The notes below the pieces were generated by a model. The model ran no database searches and was not told the origin of the DNA. It saw nothing but the letters and a program-made list of their open reading frames with translations. A program made the position numbers and the translations under genes. This document shows, one piece after another, positions 1 through 7,586 of a DNA stretch of 31,934 nt. Position 1 is the first letter of the stretch. Each line of letters begins with the position of its first letter. Origin of the DNA: an uncultured Oscillospiraceae bacterium (GTDB taxonomy: Bacteria > Bacillota > Clostridia > Oscillospirales > Ruminococcaceae); assembly GCA_934446455.1 (NCBI GenBank), contig CAKSEE010000032.1, forward strand, positions 1 to 31,934, written 5' to 3'.

Positions 1-1
1 G

Positions 2-292
2 GACGACACCGTGCAGAAGGCGCACGACGAGCTGCGCGCGTTCATGTTTGAGCGCGTGTACCGCGCGGCGCCCACGGTCGCTGAAAAGGACAAGGCAGGG
101 CATATAATCGAGTATCTGTTCCGCTTTTTTATGGAGAATCCCGAAAAAATGCCCGCGCTCTACCTTTCTCTCGGCGAGCGCTTCGGGCTGCCCACGGCGG
201 TGGGGGATTTCATCAGCGGCATGACGGACGATTATGCGGTGAACTATTTTAAGGAGCTTTGCATACCAAAGGGCTGGAACGGCACTAAGTGA
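2..292 (+). CDS. dgt: dGTPase-like HD-family phosphohydrolase, C-terminal fragment (5' end outside window)
   Basis: The open frame enters from the window edge and ends at TGA 290-292, so only about 96 C-terminal residues are visible and no catalytic HD residues can be checked. The visible part has the tail pattern of clostridial deoxyguanosinetriphosphate triphosphohydrolases: a helical stretch with AGHIIEYLFRFF, then DFISGMTDDYA and a final IPKGW. Such enzymes hydrolyse dNTPs to deoxynucleosides and triphosphate. The gene sits 13 bp before dnaG on the same strand, which matches the common Firmicutes order dgt-dnaG-sigA and supports the assignment. A GTG at 11 is an internal codon, not a credible start. 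The family call is by remembered motif similarity plus context. Confidence 0.72.
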   Translation, partial: DDTVQKAHDELRAFMFERVYRAAPTVAEKDKAGHIIEYLFRFFMENPEKMPALYLSLGERFGLPTAVGDFISGMTDDYAVNYFKELCIPKGWNGTK

Positions 293-305
293 GGGGGCAG
301 GAGGT

Positions 306-2054
306 TTGGCTTTACCCGAGGATTTTCTGCGGGAGCTGCGCGAAAACAGCAATATAATAGACGTGGCGCGCGGCTACATCGACCTTAAGCGCTCGGGCGG
401 GACATATTCGTGCTGCTGCCCGTTTCACTCTGAGAAAACGCCCTCATGCCATTTCTATCCCGCAACGAACAGCTTTTTCTGTTTTGGCTGCCATGCGGGC
501 GGCGACGTTATCACGTTTATAAGGCTCATAGAGAATCTCGACTACATCGACGCGGTGCGGTTTCTGGCGCAGCGCGCCAATATGTCCATGCCCGAGGAAA
601 AGGCGGACGGCAGCGCGCAGCTTCGCAGGAGACTGTTTGAGATGAACCGCACTGCGGGCAGGTTCTGGCATGAGCAGCTTTTTTCACCCGAGGGCGCGGC
701 GGGCGCGGAATATCTGCGGCGGCGCGGGCTTACGGAACATACGATAAGGCATTTTGGCTTAGGCTGGGCGGCTGACGACTACCACAAGCTGCACTTTTAT
801 ATGCGCTCGCAGGGGTTCACCGACCTTGAGCTGGAGCAGGGCTCGCTTCTGGCGCGGTACGAGAACAAGATTTACGACAAGTTCAGGAACCGCGTTATGT
901 TCCCGATTTTCGATACGCGCGGGAACATCATAGCGTTCGGCGGGCGTACGCTTTCCGAGGACAAGCGCGTGCCGAAGTATCTCAACAGCGGCGAAACCGC
1001 GGTCTTTCAGAAGAGCGACAACCTGTTCGCGCTGAATTACGCCAAAAATTCAAAGGCGGATTATTTCGTGCTCTGCGAGGGCTATATGGACGTTATAACT
1101 ATGCACCAGGCGGGCATAGACAGCGCGGTGGCGTCGCTCGGGACGGCGGTAACGCCCGCCCACGCGCGGCTTCTGAGCCGCACAGGCAAAAAGGAGATAA
1201 TCCTTTCCTACGACGCGGACGAGGCGGGACAGAAGGCGGCGGCGCGCGGCATAAACCTGTTCGCACAGGTTGGCATAAAGGCGCGCGTGCTGAAAATAGA
1301 GGGCGCAAAGGACCCCGACGAGTTCATCAAAAAGTTCGGGGGAGAGGCGTTCCGCGGGCTTATAGAACGCTCGGGCAGCGCAATGGACTTTGAGATGGAC
1401 AAGCTGGCGGCAGGTCTTGACCTTACGGGCGAGGACGGCAGGGCGGCTTATCTCAAGAAGTGCGTGAGCTTTCTTGCGGGGATAACGGACAGTATAGACC
1501 GCGAGGTGTACATCACCAAGGCGGCGCGGCTTGCGGGCGTTCCCGCGGAAACTGTGCGCTACACCGTAAACGGCGAGATAAAGCGCCGCAGGAAAAAGAG
1601 CGACCGCGACGAGTTCCGCGCGCTTGTGCGGGCGCCGCAGCGCGACAGCATAAACCCCGACGCATACAAGACCCCCCGCGAGGAAAAGGCGGAGCGTGGG
1701 ATAATCTGCTGCGTTTTCCACAACCCCGAAAAGCTTGAATACGTCAAAAAGCGGCTTGAGGGCGGTTTTGCAACGCAGTTCAACGCGCAGGTGTTCGCCT
1801 TTCTGGCGCAGCGCATAGAAAGCGGCGCGGCGCCTGATATTTCCGACTTCAACGAGGGATTTGAGAGCGCCCAGATGGGCAGAATAACAGCGATACTTAG
1901 CGACAGCCTGTTCGCATACTCGGACAGCGCGCTTGACGATTATATAAAAACGCTCAACGAGCATAACAGCTCAGCCGCACAGAAGTCACCCGCGCAGATG
2001 ACCGCGCAGGAGCTTATGGAGTGGACGCAAAAGCAAAAGGAGAAGAGAAAGTAA
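306..2054 (+). CDS. dnaG: DNA primase DnaG
   Basis: Synthesises RNA primers at the replication fork. The 582-residue product has the usual length. The N-terminal CHC2 zinc finger is intact: C38, H41, C59 and C62 within [10 protein letters not shown] and [10 protein letters not shown]. The Toprim core follows around residues 253-300, with the acidic motif LCEGYMDV (the metal-binding Glu) and later LSYDADEAG. The remaining C-terminal part would be the helicase-binding region and is, as usual, poorly conserved. I chose the TTG at 306 because a GGGGGCAGGAGG-like ribosome site lies immediately upstream and the protein then starts in register with known primases. The stop codon overlaps the following sigma gene by one base (TAATG), implying translational coupling. 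No promoter is seen inside the window, so transcription probably comes from upstream of dgt. Confidence 0.97.
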   Translation: MALPEDFLRELRENSNIIDVARGYIDLKRSGGTYSCCCPFHSEKTPSCHFYPATNSFFCFGCHAGGDVITFIRLIENLDYIDAVRFLAQRANMSMPEEKADGSAQLRRRLFEMNRTAGRFWHEQLFSPEGAAGAEYLRRRGLTEHTIRHFGLGWAADDYHKLHFYMRSQGFTDLELEQGSLLARYENKIYDKFRNRVMFPIFDTRGNIIAFGGRTLSEDKRVPKYLNSGETAVFQKSDNLFALNYAKNSKADYFVLCEGYMDVITMHQAGIDSAVASLGTAVTPAHARLLSRTGKKEIILSYDADEAGQKAAARGINLFAQVGIKARVLKIEGAKDPDEFIKKFGGEAFRGLIERSGSAMDFEMDKLAAGLDLTGEDGRAAYLKKCVSFLAGITDSIDREVYITKAARLAGVPAETVRYTVNGEIKRRRKKSDRDEFRALVRAPQRDSINPDAYKTPREEKAERGIICCVFHNPEKLEYVKKRLEGGFATQFNAQVFAFLAQRIESGAAPDISDFNEGFESAQMGRITAILSDSLFAYSDSALDDYIKTLNEHNSSAAQKSPAQMTAQELMEWTQKQKEKRK

Positions 2055-3139
2055 TGACCGAAAACAGCGGAACATCACAGATACTGGAGGATTTGTTCGC
2101 GCAGGGAAAGCAGAAGGGCAGTCTCACCGCAAAGGAGATAACCGACGTCCTTGAAGAGCTGAACTTCGACGCGGAGCAGATGAACCAGATATTCGACAAG
2201 ATAACCAGCATGAATATCCGTATCGACGACAACTTCGAGGCGGACGTTGACATCGACAACATAATGGACTTTTCCGACCGCGACGACGGCGACTTCGACT
2301 CGGACGCCATGCTCGCGGACGACTCCGTAAAGCTGTACCTTAAGGAGATAGGCCGCATACCGCTGCTTACAACCGAGGAGGAAATAGGGCTTGCGGAGCG
2401 CATGGCGAACGGAGACCCGTATGCCAAAAAGCGCCTCAGCGAGGCGAATCTCAGGCTCGTTGTAAGCATTGCCAAGAAGTATGTGCGCAGGGGAATGCAG
2501 TTTCTCGACCTTATACAGGAGGGAAACATGGGGCTTATAAAGGCGGTCGAGAAGTTCGACTACACCAAGGGCTTCAAGTTCTCGACATATGCAACGTGGT
2601 GGATACGCCAGTCGATAACGCGCGCGATCGCAGACCAGGCGAGGACGATACGCATACCCGTGCATATGGTTGAAACGATAACAAAGGTGAAGAAGGCGCA
2701 GAGCCAGCTCCTGCACGAAAACGGCTGCGAGCCGAGCGAGGACGAGATAGCCGAGTCCATAGGCATGACTACGGACAAGGTGCGCGAGATAATCCGTATA
2801 GCGCAGGACCCCGTGTCGCTTGAAACGCCTATAGGCGAGGAGGAGGACAGCCACCTCGGCGACTTTATTCCCGACGAGGACGCGCCCGCGCCCGCAGACG
2901 AGGCTTGTACGAGCATGCTAAGGCAGATGCTCGGCGAGGTGCTTGACACGCTTACAGAGCGCGAGAAGCGAGTTATCATACTGCGCTTCGGGCTTATAGA
3001 CGGCAGGCAGCGCACGCTTGAGGAGGTAGGACAGGAGTTTCAGGTAACGCGCGAGCGAATCCGCCAGATAGAAACAAAGGCGCTCAGAAAGCTGCGTCAC
3101 CCGACAAGGAGCAGAAAGCTGAAGGACTTTTTGGAATAA
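2054..3139 (+). CDS. sigA: RNA polymerase primary sigma factor (sigma-70/SigA, copy 1)
   Basis: A 361-residue group-1-like sigma factor. A region 1.1-like acidic N-terminal domain covers about residues 1-85, region 1.2 begins near 89 ([15 protein letters not shown]), and region 2 runs from about 130 to 200 with the -10 reading segment [15 protein letters not shown]. Region 3 includes [13 protein letters not shown], and region 4.2 near 320 has [20 protein letters not shown]. It ends with the canonical [13 protein letters not shown] tail. I start it at ATG 2054, not an in-frame ATG at 2021, because AAGGAG at 2038-2043 is well placed and the start overlaps the dnaG stop (TAATG). The dnaG-sigA order is the classic macromolecular-synthesis operon of Firmicutes. 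The next gene is a second factor of the same type. Because this copy follows dnaG and keeps the standard C-terminus, it is the better candidate for the orthologous SigA. Confidence 0.95.
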   Translation: MTENSGTSQILEDLFAQGKQKGSLTAKEITDVLEELNFDAEQMNQIFDKITSMNIRIDDNFEADVDIDNIMDFSDRDDGDFDSDAMLADDSVKLYLKEIGRIPLLTTEEEIGLAERMANGDPYAKKRLSEANLRLVVSIAKKYVRRGMQFLDLIQEGNMGLIKAVEKFDYTKGFKFSTYATWWIRQSITRAIADQARTIRIPVHMVETITKVKKAQSQLLHENGCEPSEDEIAESIGMTTDKVREIIRIAQDPVSLETPIGEEEDSHLGDFIPDEDAPAPADEACTSMLRQMLGEVLDTLTEREKRVIILRFGLIDGRQRTLEEVGQEFQVTRERIRQIETKALRKLRHPTRSRKLKDFLE

Positions 3140-3173
3140 TACATAGAAACGGCTCAGAAAGGAATGTAAACGC

Positions 3174-4220
3174 ATGAAAACGGTATTCAATGAGCTGCTT
3201 GAATTAGGCAGGCAGAATGACAACAAACTCACCACAACACAGATAAATTCAGCGATAGAAGAAGTAGATGTTGATATAGACCAGCTTTACGATTTTCTCG
3301 AATCGAACGATATAAAGATAGAGGACAATTTCGATGTTGACGATGACCTGAGCAAGGCGCTTGATTTCAGCGGCGAGTCCGAGGGAGGCATGGGCGTTGA
3401 TGACCCCGTGAAGATACACCTTAAGGAAATAGGCAGGGTGCCGCTGCTGAGCGCAGACGAGGAGATAGGCCTTGCAGAGCGCATAGCCGCAGGCGACAAG
3501 GCGGCGCGCGACAGGCTTATCGAGGCGAACCTCAGGCTCGTTGTGAGCATTGCAAAGCACTATGTCGGCAGGGGAATGCCGTTTCTCGACCTTATACAGG
3601 AGGGCTACATCGGGCTTATAAAGGCTGTTGAGAAGTTCGACCACACAAAGGGCTACAAGTTTTCCACCTATGCAACGTGGTGGATACGTCAGTCGATAAC
3701 CCGCGCCATTGCAGACCAGGCGAGGACGATACGCATACCCGTGCACATGGTTGAAACGATAACAAAGGTGAAAAAGGCGCAGAATATGCTGCTGCACAAG
3801 AACGGCCACGAGCCGTCCATAGACGAGGTTGCGCAGGAGCTGGGCATGACGCCCGAACGCGTGCGCGAGGTTATCCGCATAGCGCAGGACCCCGTGTCGC
3901 TTGAAGCGCCCGTAGGCGAGGAGGAGGACAGCTTTCTCGGCGACTTTATCCCCGACGAGGACGCGCCCGCGCCCATTGACACGGCAATGCAGTCGGTGTT
4001 CAAGGACGAGCTTAACAAGGCGCTTGACACGCTGCCCGCCCGCGAGAGGGACGTGCTCAAGTTCCGCTACGGCATAGGCAGCGACCGCTCCCACACGCTC
4101 GAGGAGGTAGGGCGGGAGTTCAAGGTAACGCGTGAGCGTATCCGCCAGATAGAGGCGAAGGCTCTGCGCAAGCTGCGCCAGCAGTCCAGAAGCAAGAACC
4201 TGCGCGTGTTCCTTGATTGA
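3174..4220 (+). CDS. Second primary-type sigma-70 factor (tandem SigA paralogue)
   Basis: A 348-residue paralogue of the preceding gene, 34 bp downstream, with AAAGGA at 3158-3163 as ribosome site. It has the complete set of regions: a divergent acidic N-terminal domain (1-70), region 1.2 ([14 protein letters not shown]), region 2 with the same [15 protein letters not shown] segment, region 3 with [13 protein letters not shown], and region 4.2 with [22 protein letters not shown]. The residues that read the -10 and -35 elements match copy 1, so a similar promoter class is expected (inference). Differences concentrate in the N-terminal region 1.1-like domain, the region 4.1/4.2 connector (GIGSDRSH versus LIDGRQR) and the last residues ([13 protein letters not shown]). 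Nothing looks broken. It closes the transcription unit before a strong terminator. Whether it is an alternative housekeeping factor or a conditional one cannot be told from sequence. Confidence 0.93.
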   Translation: MKTVFNELLELGRQNDNKLTTTQINSAIEEVDVDIDQLYDFLESNDIKIEDNFDVDDDLSKALDFSGESEGGMGVDDPVKIHLKEIGRVPLLSADEEIGLAERIAAGDKAARDRLIEANLRLVVSIAKHYVGRGMPFLDLIQEGYIGLIKAVEKFDHTKGYKFSTYATWWIRQSITRAIADQARTIRIPVHMVETITKVKKAQNMLLHKNGHEPSIDEVAQELGMTPERVREVIRIAQDPVSLEAPVGEEEDSFLGDFIPDEDAPAPIDTAMQSVFKDELNKALDTLPARERDVLKFRYGIGSDRSHTLEEVGREFKVTRERIRQIEAKALRKLRQQSRSKNLRVFLD

Positions 4221-4227
4221 TATGTAT

Positions 4228-4262
4228 ACCGCCCTTTGCAGCAGAACAGAGGGCGGTTTTTT
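4228..4262 (+). terminator. Rho-independent terminator of the dnaG-sigma operon
   Basis: A perfect 8-bp stem ACCGCCCT (4228-4235) / AGGGCGGT (4250-4257) with a 14-nt loop runs into TTTTTT (4257-4262). It lies 7 bp behind the second sigma gene and separates it from the ECF sigma operon. Confidence 0.93.
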
Positions 4263-4268
4263 ATTTGC

Positions 4269-4304
4269 GGAATCGTTACTTTCGCAGGCAGGGGCGTGTT
4301 ATAT
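4269..4304 (+). promoter_or_regulatory. Candidate promoter of the ECF sigma operon
   Basis: Between the terminator and the ECF gene there are two readings. A GGAATC (4269-4274) followed by CGTGTT (4295-4300) resembles an ECF-type, possibly autoregulated promoter, although the 20-nt gap is longer than usual. Alternatively TTACTT (4276-4281) with TTATAT (4299-4304) at 17 nt is a weak vegetative promoter. Neither is decisive. Confidence 0.3.
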
Positions 4305-4326
4305 GTAGTGAAGGGAGGGAAAGAAA

Positions 4327-4872
4327 ATGCGGGACGACGCGATAATAGAGCTATTCTTCGCGCGGGATGAACGCGGACTCAACGCGCTTTCGGAGAAGTA
4401 TGGTAGGCTGTGCGCGCAGATAGCCTACAACATTCTTTCCAACAGCGAGGACGCGGACGAGGCGGTAAACGCCGCCTACGGCAGGGTGTGGGACGCCATA
4501 CCCCCGAAAAATCCGCAGTCGCTTTGCGGGTATGTATGCGCGGCGGTGCGCAACACCGCGCTCAACCTCGCAAGAAGCATCAAGCGCCATGTTTGTGCGG
4601 AGCAGTACGAGGAGCTGTGCGAGATAATCCCCGACAGCCGCACTGTGGAGGGGGCGTTCGAGGGCGCGCAGATATCCGCGCACATCAACAGCTTCCTTGA
4701 AGCGCAGGGAAAGACGAACAGCGACATATTTGTCGCGCGGTATTACTACGATATGCCGCTGCGCGTGATAGCCGAGGCGGTGGGACTTACCGAATCGGCG
4801 GTGAAAATGCGACTTATGCGCATACGCGGGGCATTAAGACAGTATCTTACAGAAAGGGGCGTAGACATATGA
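4327..4872 (+). CDS. ECF-family RNA polymerase sigma factor
   Basis: The 181-residue protein contains only sigma region 2 (about residues 8-75, with LFFARDERGLNALSEKYG and the NSEDADEAVNAAYGRVWD segment) and region 4 (about 118-172, with a DMPLRVIAEAVGLTESAVKMRLMR helix-turn-helix). This is the ECF layout. The ATG at 4327 has a strong AAGGGAGGGA site at 4311-4320. The stop overlaps the start of the next gene by ATGA (4869-4872), the tight coupling typical of an ECF factor with its membrane-bound anti-sigma factor. It should direct RNA polymerase to a small regulon when released. No residues are obviously missing. Its target promoters cannot be read from this window apart from a possible own promoter upstream. 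Confidence 0.9.
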   Translation: MRDDAIIELFFARDERGLNALSEKYGRLCAQIAYNILSNSEDADEAVNAAYGRVWDAIPPKNPQSLCGYVCAAVRNTALNLARSIKRHVCAEQYEELCEIIPDSRTVEGAFEGAQISAHINSFLEAQGKTNSDIFVARYYYDMPLRVIAEAVGLTESAVKMRLMRIRGALRQYLTERGVDI

Positions 4873-7499
4873 ACGAGAAGAACGAGAAGTTATGGGACGA
4901 AGCGTTAAACGGCATAGACCCAAAGTTCACTGACAGCGCCGCGGAGAGCATTTTGCGCGCGCAGGACGGCGCGGACGGCAGGGCGAGAGAGCTTGCGGTG
5001 CCGCCCAAAAAGCGCTCGCGCGTTCCCGTTATCGTGGGAGTGTGCGCTGCGGCAGCGGCGGCGCTTGCGGTAGTAGTAGGCGTGCGCTATATCGGCAGGG
5101 ACAACCCGCTTGTTTCAAGCGATACGAGCGATACGAGCAATACAAGCGATACTCCGTCGAACGTCGTCAACACGGATTTTTCGCAGTATGGCACGGATTA
5201 CAGCCTTTTTGACAAGTATTTTGCGGGCGTGTGGAAAAATCCCGCCGAAACTGAAAACTCGCCCTATTTTGTGCTGAACGACGCTGCGGAGCTAGGCTCG
5301 ATATACGAGGATATCCTGTTTTACGAAAACAGCGGCGAATGCAGCATGGCGCTGATGACCGAGGACGGCAGGGACATATACGTCAGGCGCGACGGCAGGC
5401 TCTACCGCTACGACTACACGAGCGGCGAGCTTGACAAGGAGAGCTATGCGCAGGTTTACGACTACGTTGAAGCGGCGCCCGCCGCTAACAGCTGCGGCGC
5501 GGCAGGCTTTGCGAAGCTCTGCGGGCGGCACGAGGGGCTTGCGCAGTTCATGCGGGGCGCGCAGCTTTCAGCGGACGGCGAGCTCTGGACGCGCGCGGGT
5601 ACGGAAAACGCGAACGTGCGCGTTCATTCCGAGGAGGACGGCGCGCTCACGCTGTCCGCGCAGTTCGCAAACGGAAAGGACAGGCGCTACTTCTGCCTTG
5701 ACATCACAGGGACTGACGGCGCGTGGGAGATAGCTAACGTACACGAGTACGATATGGCGTCTGACACGACGCTGCTTTACGACCCCGACAACGCCGCAGC
5801 GCACAACGAGTATGACTGGGACGTTTTCGAGAGCGTTTTTGCGGGCGTATGGGTTTCGGACAGCGGCTCGAGCAAGGAGCTTTCCTATTCGTGGACGGAC
5901 CTTACATGGGAGCGCATTGACGGCATAGCAAGGGTTGACGGCGGCTGGCTTATCGACGGCTTTGGCGGCGGCGCGGGCGAGTTCCTTTACATCAGCGACA
6001 GCGAACCCGACACGCTCTATGAAACCGAGCTGTGGAAAACAGACCAGACATGGGGCGAGTATTGGACGCGGTATTACCGCGCGGAGATTCTGCCCGAATA
6101 CCGCGGCGGGGACGCGTGCCTTGTATACGGCATTCAGGGCGTTCCGTACAAGCGCAGCCTTGCGGGCTACAACGCGGTAAAGGAATACCTTGCGGGCCTT
6201 GACGGCTTCAGCGAGGCAATGGAAGCGGCGTATGCTGACTTTACGGACGAAAACGGCACGGAGTGGTCTACCGATATCCCCGGCGGATACCTGCCTATAG
6301 GCTACCCCGGTATGCATTACTACGCGATAACGCTTACGCCGCAGCGCGTGGAGATAGGGCTGCCGTTTATCATCAAGGGCAGCTTTGACGAAACCACCTA
6401 CGACTACGACCACTACGACCCCGACGACCTTAAAATCACCGACTTTGTGCTTGTCTTTGAGAACAAGGACGGCGTATGGAAGCACGTTGATACGCGCCGC
6501 GACCCGCGCTGCGACTTTTTACAGCGCGAGGACGAAGCGCGCGATGTCGTACTGGAGGAGGGCGGCGCGAAGCTCTCTTACAAGGTGTATTCCGACAATG
6601 AGGACGGCGTTGAGATATCCCTGCCCGAGGTTTCTGCGGCAGGCGGGTATGCTAACATTTATGCGGGCAGGGAAGTCGTTTCGGGACACTATCTGCTGGA
6701 CGCCGCGCCGCAGCTCGAGGTGTTCGCGCTTGACGGCATGGACGTTGCCGCGGTGACCTACACGCAGGACGGCGAGAAGCGTGCGAAGTTCTACGTTTAT
6801 AACGATTCGCTGTTTGCAGAGCCCGGCGACGGGCTTCACACCGCTATTTTGTCGGAGGGCGCCATAACCGCTGACCCCGCGGACAACTCGCTGTCGTATA
6901 CCGAAGCGGACGGGCAGGCGACCACCGTATACGTGGTTTACGACGAGCATGACGAAACGTTTTATCTGCGCGACAAAAACTTCAACGTGCGCCCCGTTTC
7001 CGAAACCGTAGGCACGTCATTTGGAACGATAAGCCTTAACTATGAGGTATGCGAGGAAAACCCGGACGGCTCTCTGGTAATCACCGATAATTGTTATGTT
7101 GAGCTGAAAAACGACGGCGGAACGTATTCCGACCTAGTGAGAAGCCCCGTTTATCAGCCCGTAATGAGTTCCGACGGGCTTGCGCGGCTCGCCGCGCCGT
7201 TTCGCTTCGAGGCGCACGAGCTTGACGGCTGGGGTATGGCGTTTGTAAGAGTGCCGTATCCGCAGCGAGCCGACAGCGAGGAGTCGGTGACGATGTTCTA
7301 TTTCGACGGCGGTATGGTGCAGATGTTTGAGAGAATGTACGATATCCCCGCCGAGGGCGAGATAGAGGTTGCACTCGATTATAATGCGTTCGGCTTAACG
7401 CTTACCAATGGGGAAAAGGTCCGGTTCACCACAGTACCCGACGAGGACAACGACGGCTATTACAAGCTGAAAAAGGTAGACGTACCTGAGGGGCTGTAA
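4869..7499 (+). CDS. Large single-pass membrane protein, putative anti-sigma factor/sensor partner of the ECF factor
   Basis: The 876-residue protein has a short cytoplasmic N-terminus (1-50), one membrane helix (about 52-74, starting VPVIVGVCAAAAAALAVVVG) after a KKRSR stop-transfer charge, and a Ser/Thr/Asp linker around 84-97 (DTSDTSNTSDT). The remaining 780 residues are an acidic, aromatic-rich extracellular region. Inside that region FAGVW occurs twice, at 118-122 and 324-328, each preceded by a (D/E)xxFAGVW-like context, which suggests two related modules about 206 residues apart. The ATGA overlap with the ECF gene and the topology suggest an anti-sigma or signal-sensing role. However, I do not recognise a zinc-binding anti-sigma motif (no HxxxCxxC) in the first 50 residues. 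The extracellular family is unknown to me. It is followed directly by a terminator. Confidence 0.72.
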   Translation: MNEKNEKLWDEALNGIDPKFTDSAAESILRAQDGADGRARELAVPPKKRSRVPVIVGVCAAAAAALAVVVGVRYIGRDNPLVSSDTSDTSNTSDTPSNVVNTDFSQYGTDYSLFDKYFAGVWKNPAETENSPYFVLNDAAELGSIYEDILFYENSGECSMALMTEDGRDIYVRRDGRLYRYDYTSGELDKESYAQVYDYVEAAPAANSCGAAGFAKLCGRHEGLAQFMRGAQLSADGELWTRAGTENANVRVHSEEDGALTLSAQFANGKDRRYFCLDITGTDGAWEIANVHEYDMASDTTLLYDPDNAAAHNEYDWDVFESVFAGVWVSDSGSSKELSYSWTDLTWERIDGIARVDGGWLIDGFGGGAGEFLYISDSEPDTLYETELWKTDQTWGEYWTRYYRAEILPEYRGGDACLVYGIQGVPYKRSLAGYNAVKEYLAGLDGFSEAMEAAYADFTDENGTEWSTDIPGGYLPIGYPGMHYYAITLTPQRVEIGLPFIIKGSFDETTYDYDHYDPDDLKITDFVLVFENKDGVWKHVDTRRDPRCDFLQREDEARDVVLEEGGAKLSYKVYSDNEDGVEISLPEVSAAGGYANIYAGREVVSGHYLLDAAPQLEVFALDGMDVAAVTYTQDGEKRAKFYVYNDSLFAEPGDGLHTAILSEGAITADPADNSLSYTEADGQATTVYVVYDEHDETFYLRDKNFNVRPVSETVGTSFGTISLNYEVCEENPDGSLVITDNCYVELKNDGGTYSDLVRSPVYQPVMSSDGLARLAAPFRFEAHELDGWGMAFVRVPYPQRADSEESVTMFYFDGGMVQMFERMYDIPAEGEIEVALDYNAFGLTLTNGEKVRFTTVPDEDNDGYYKLKKVDVPEGL

Positions 7500-7529
7500 G
7501 CGGTTCGGCATATTTAATTGCATAGATTC

Positions 7530-7561
7530 GGGCGCTGTCCTTTCGGGGCGGCGCCCTTTTT
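7530..7561 (+). terminator. Terminator behind the ECF/anti-sigma-like pair
   Basis: The stem GGGCGC (7530-7535) / GCGCCC (7551-7556) encloses a further CC/GG pairing and is followed by TTTTT (7557-7561). The reverse strand lacks a T-run, so it serves the plus-strand operon rather than the convergent symporter gene. Confidence 0.88.
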
Positions 7562-7586
7562 GCGTAACTGTGCGCGCAAAGCCGCG

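Noticed and set aside
1050..1964. Long open frame on the minus strand inside dnaG
   Set aside because: It is a GC-rich shadow of dnaG with no ribosome site, a low-complexity Arg/Ala/Leu composition and no known motif.
5568..6485. 305-codon minus-strand open frame inside the ECF partner gene
   Set aside because: It is antisense to a gene in clear sigma-coupled context and has no start signal or motif.
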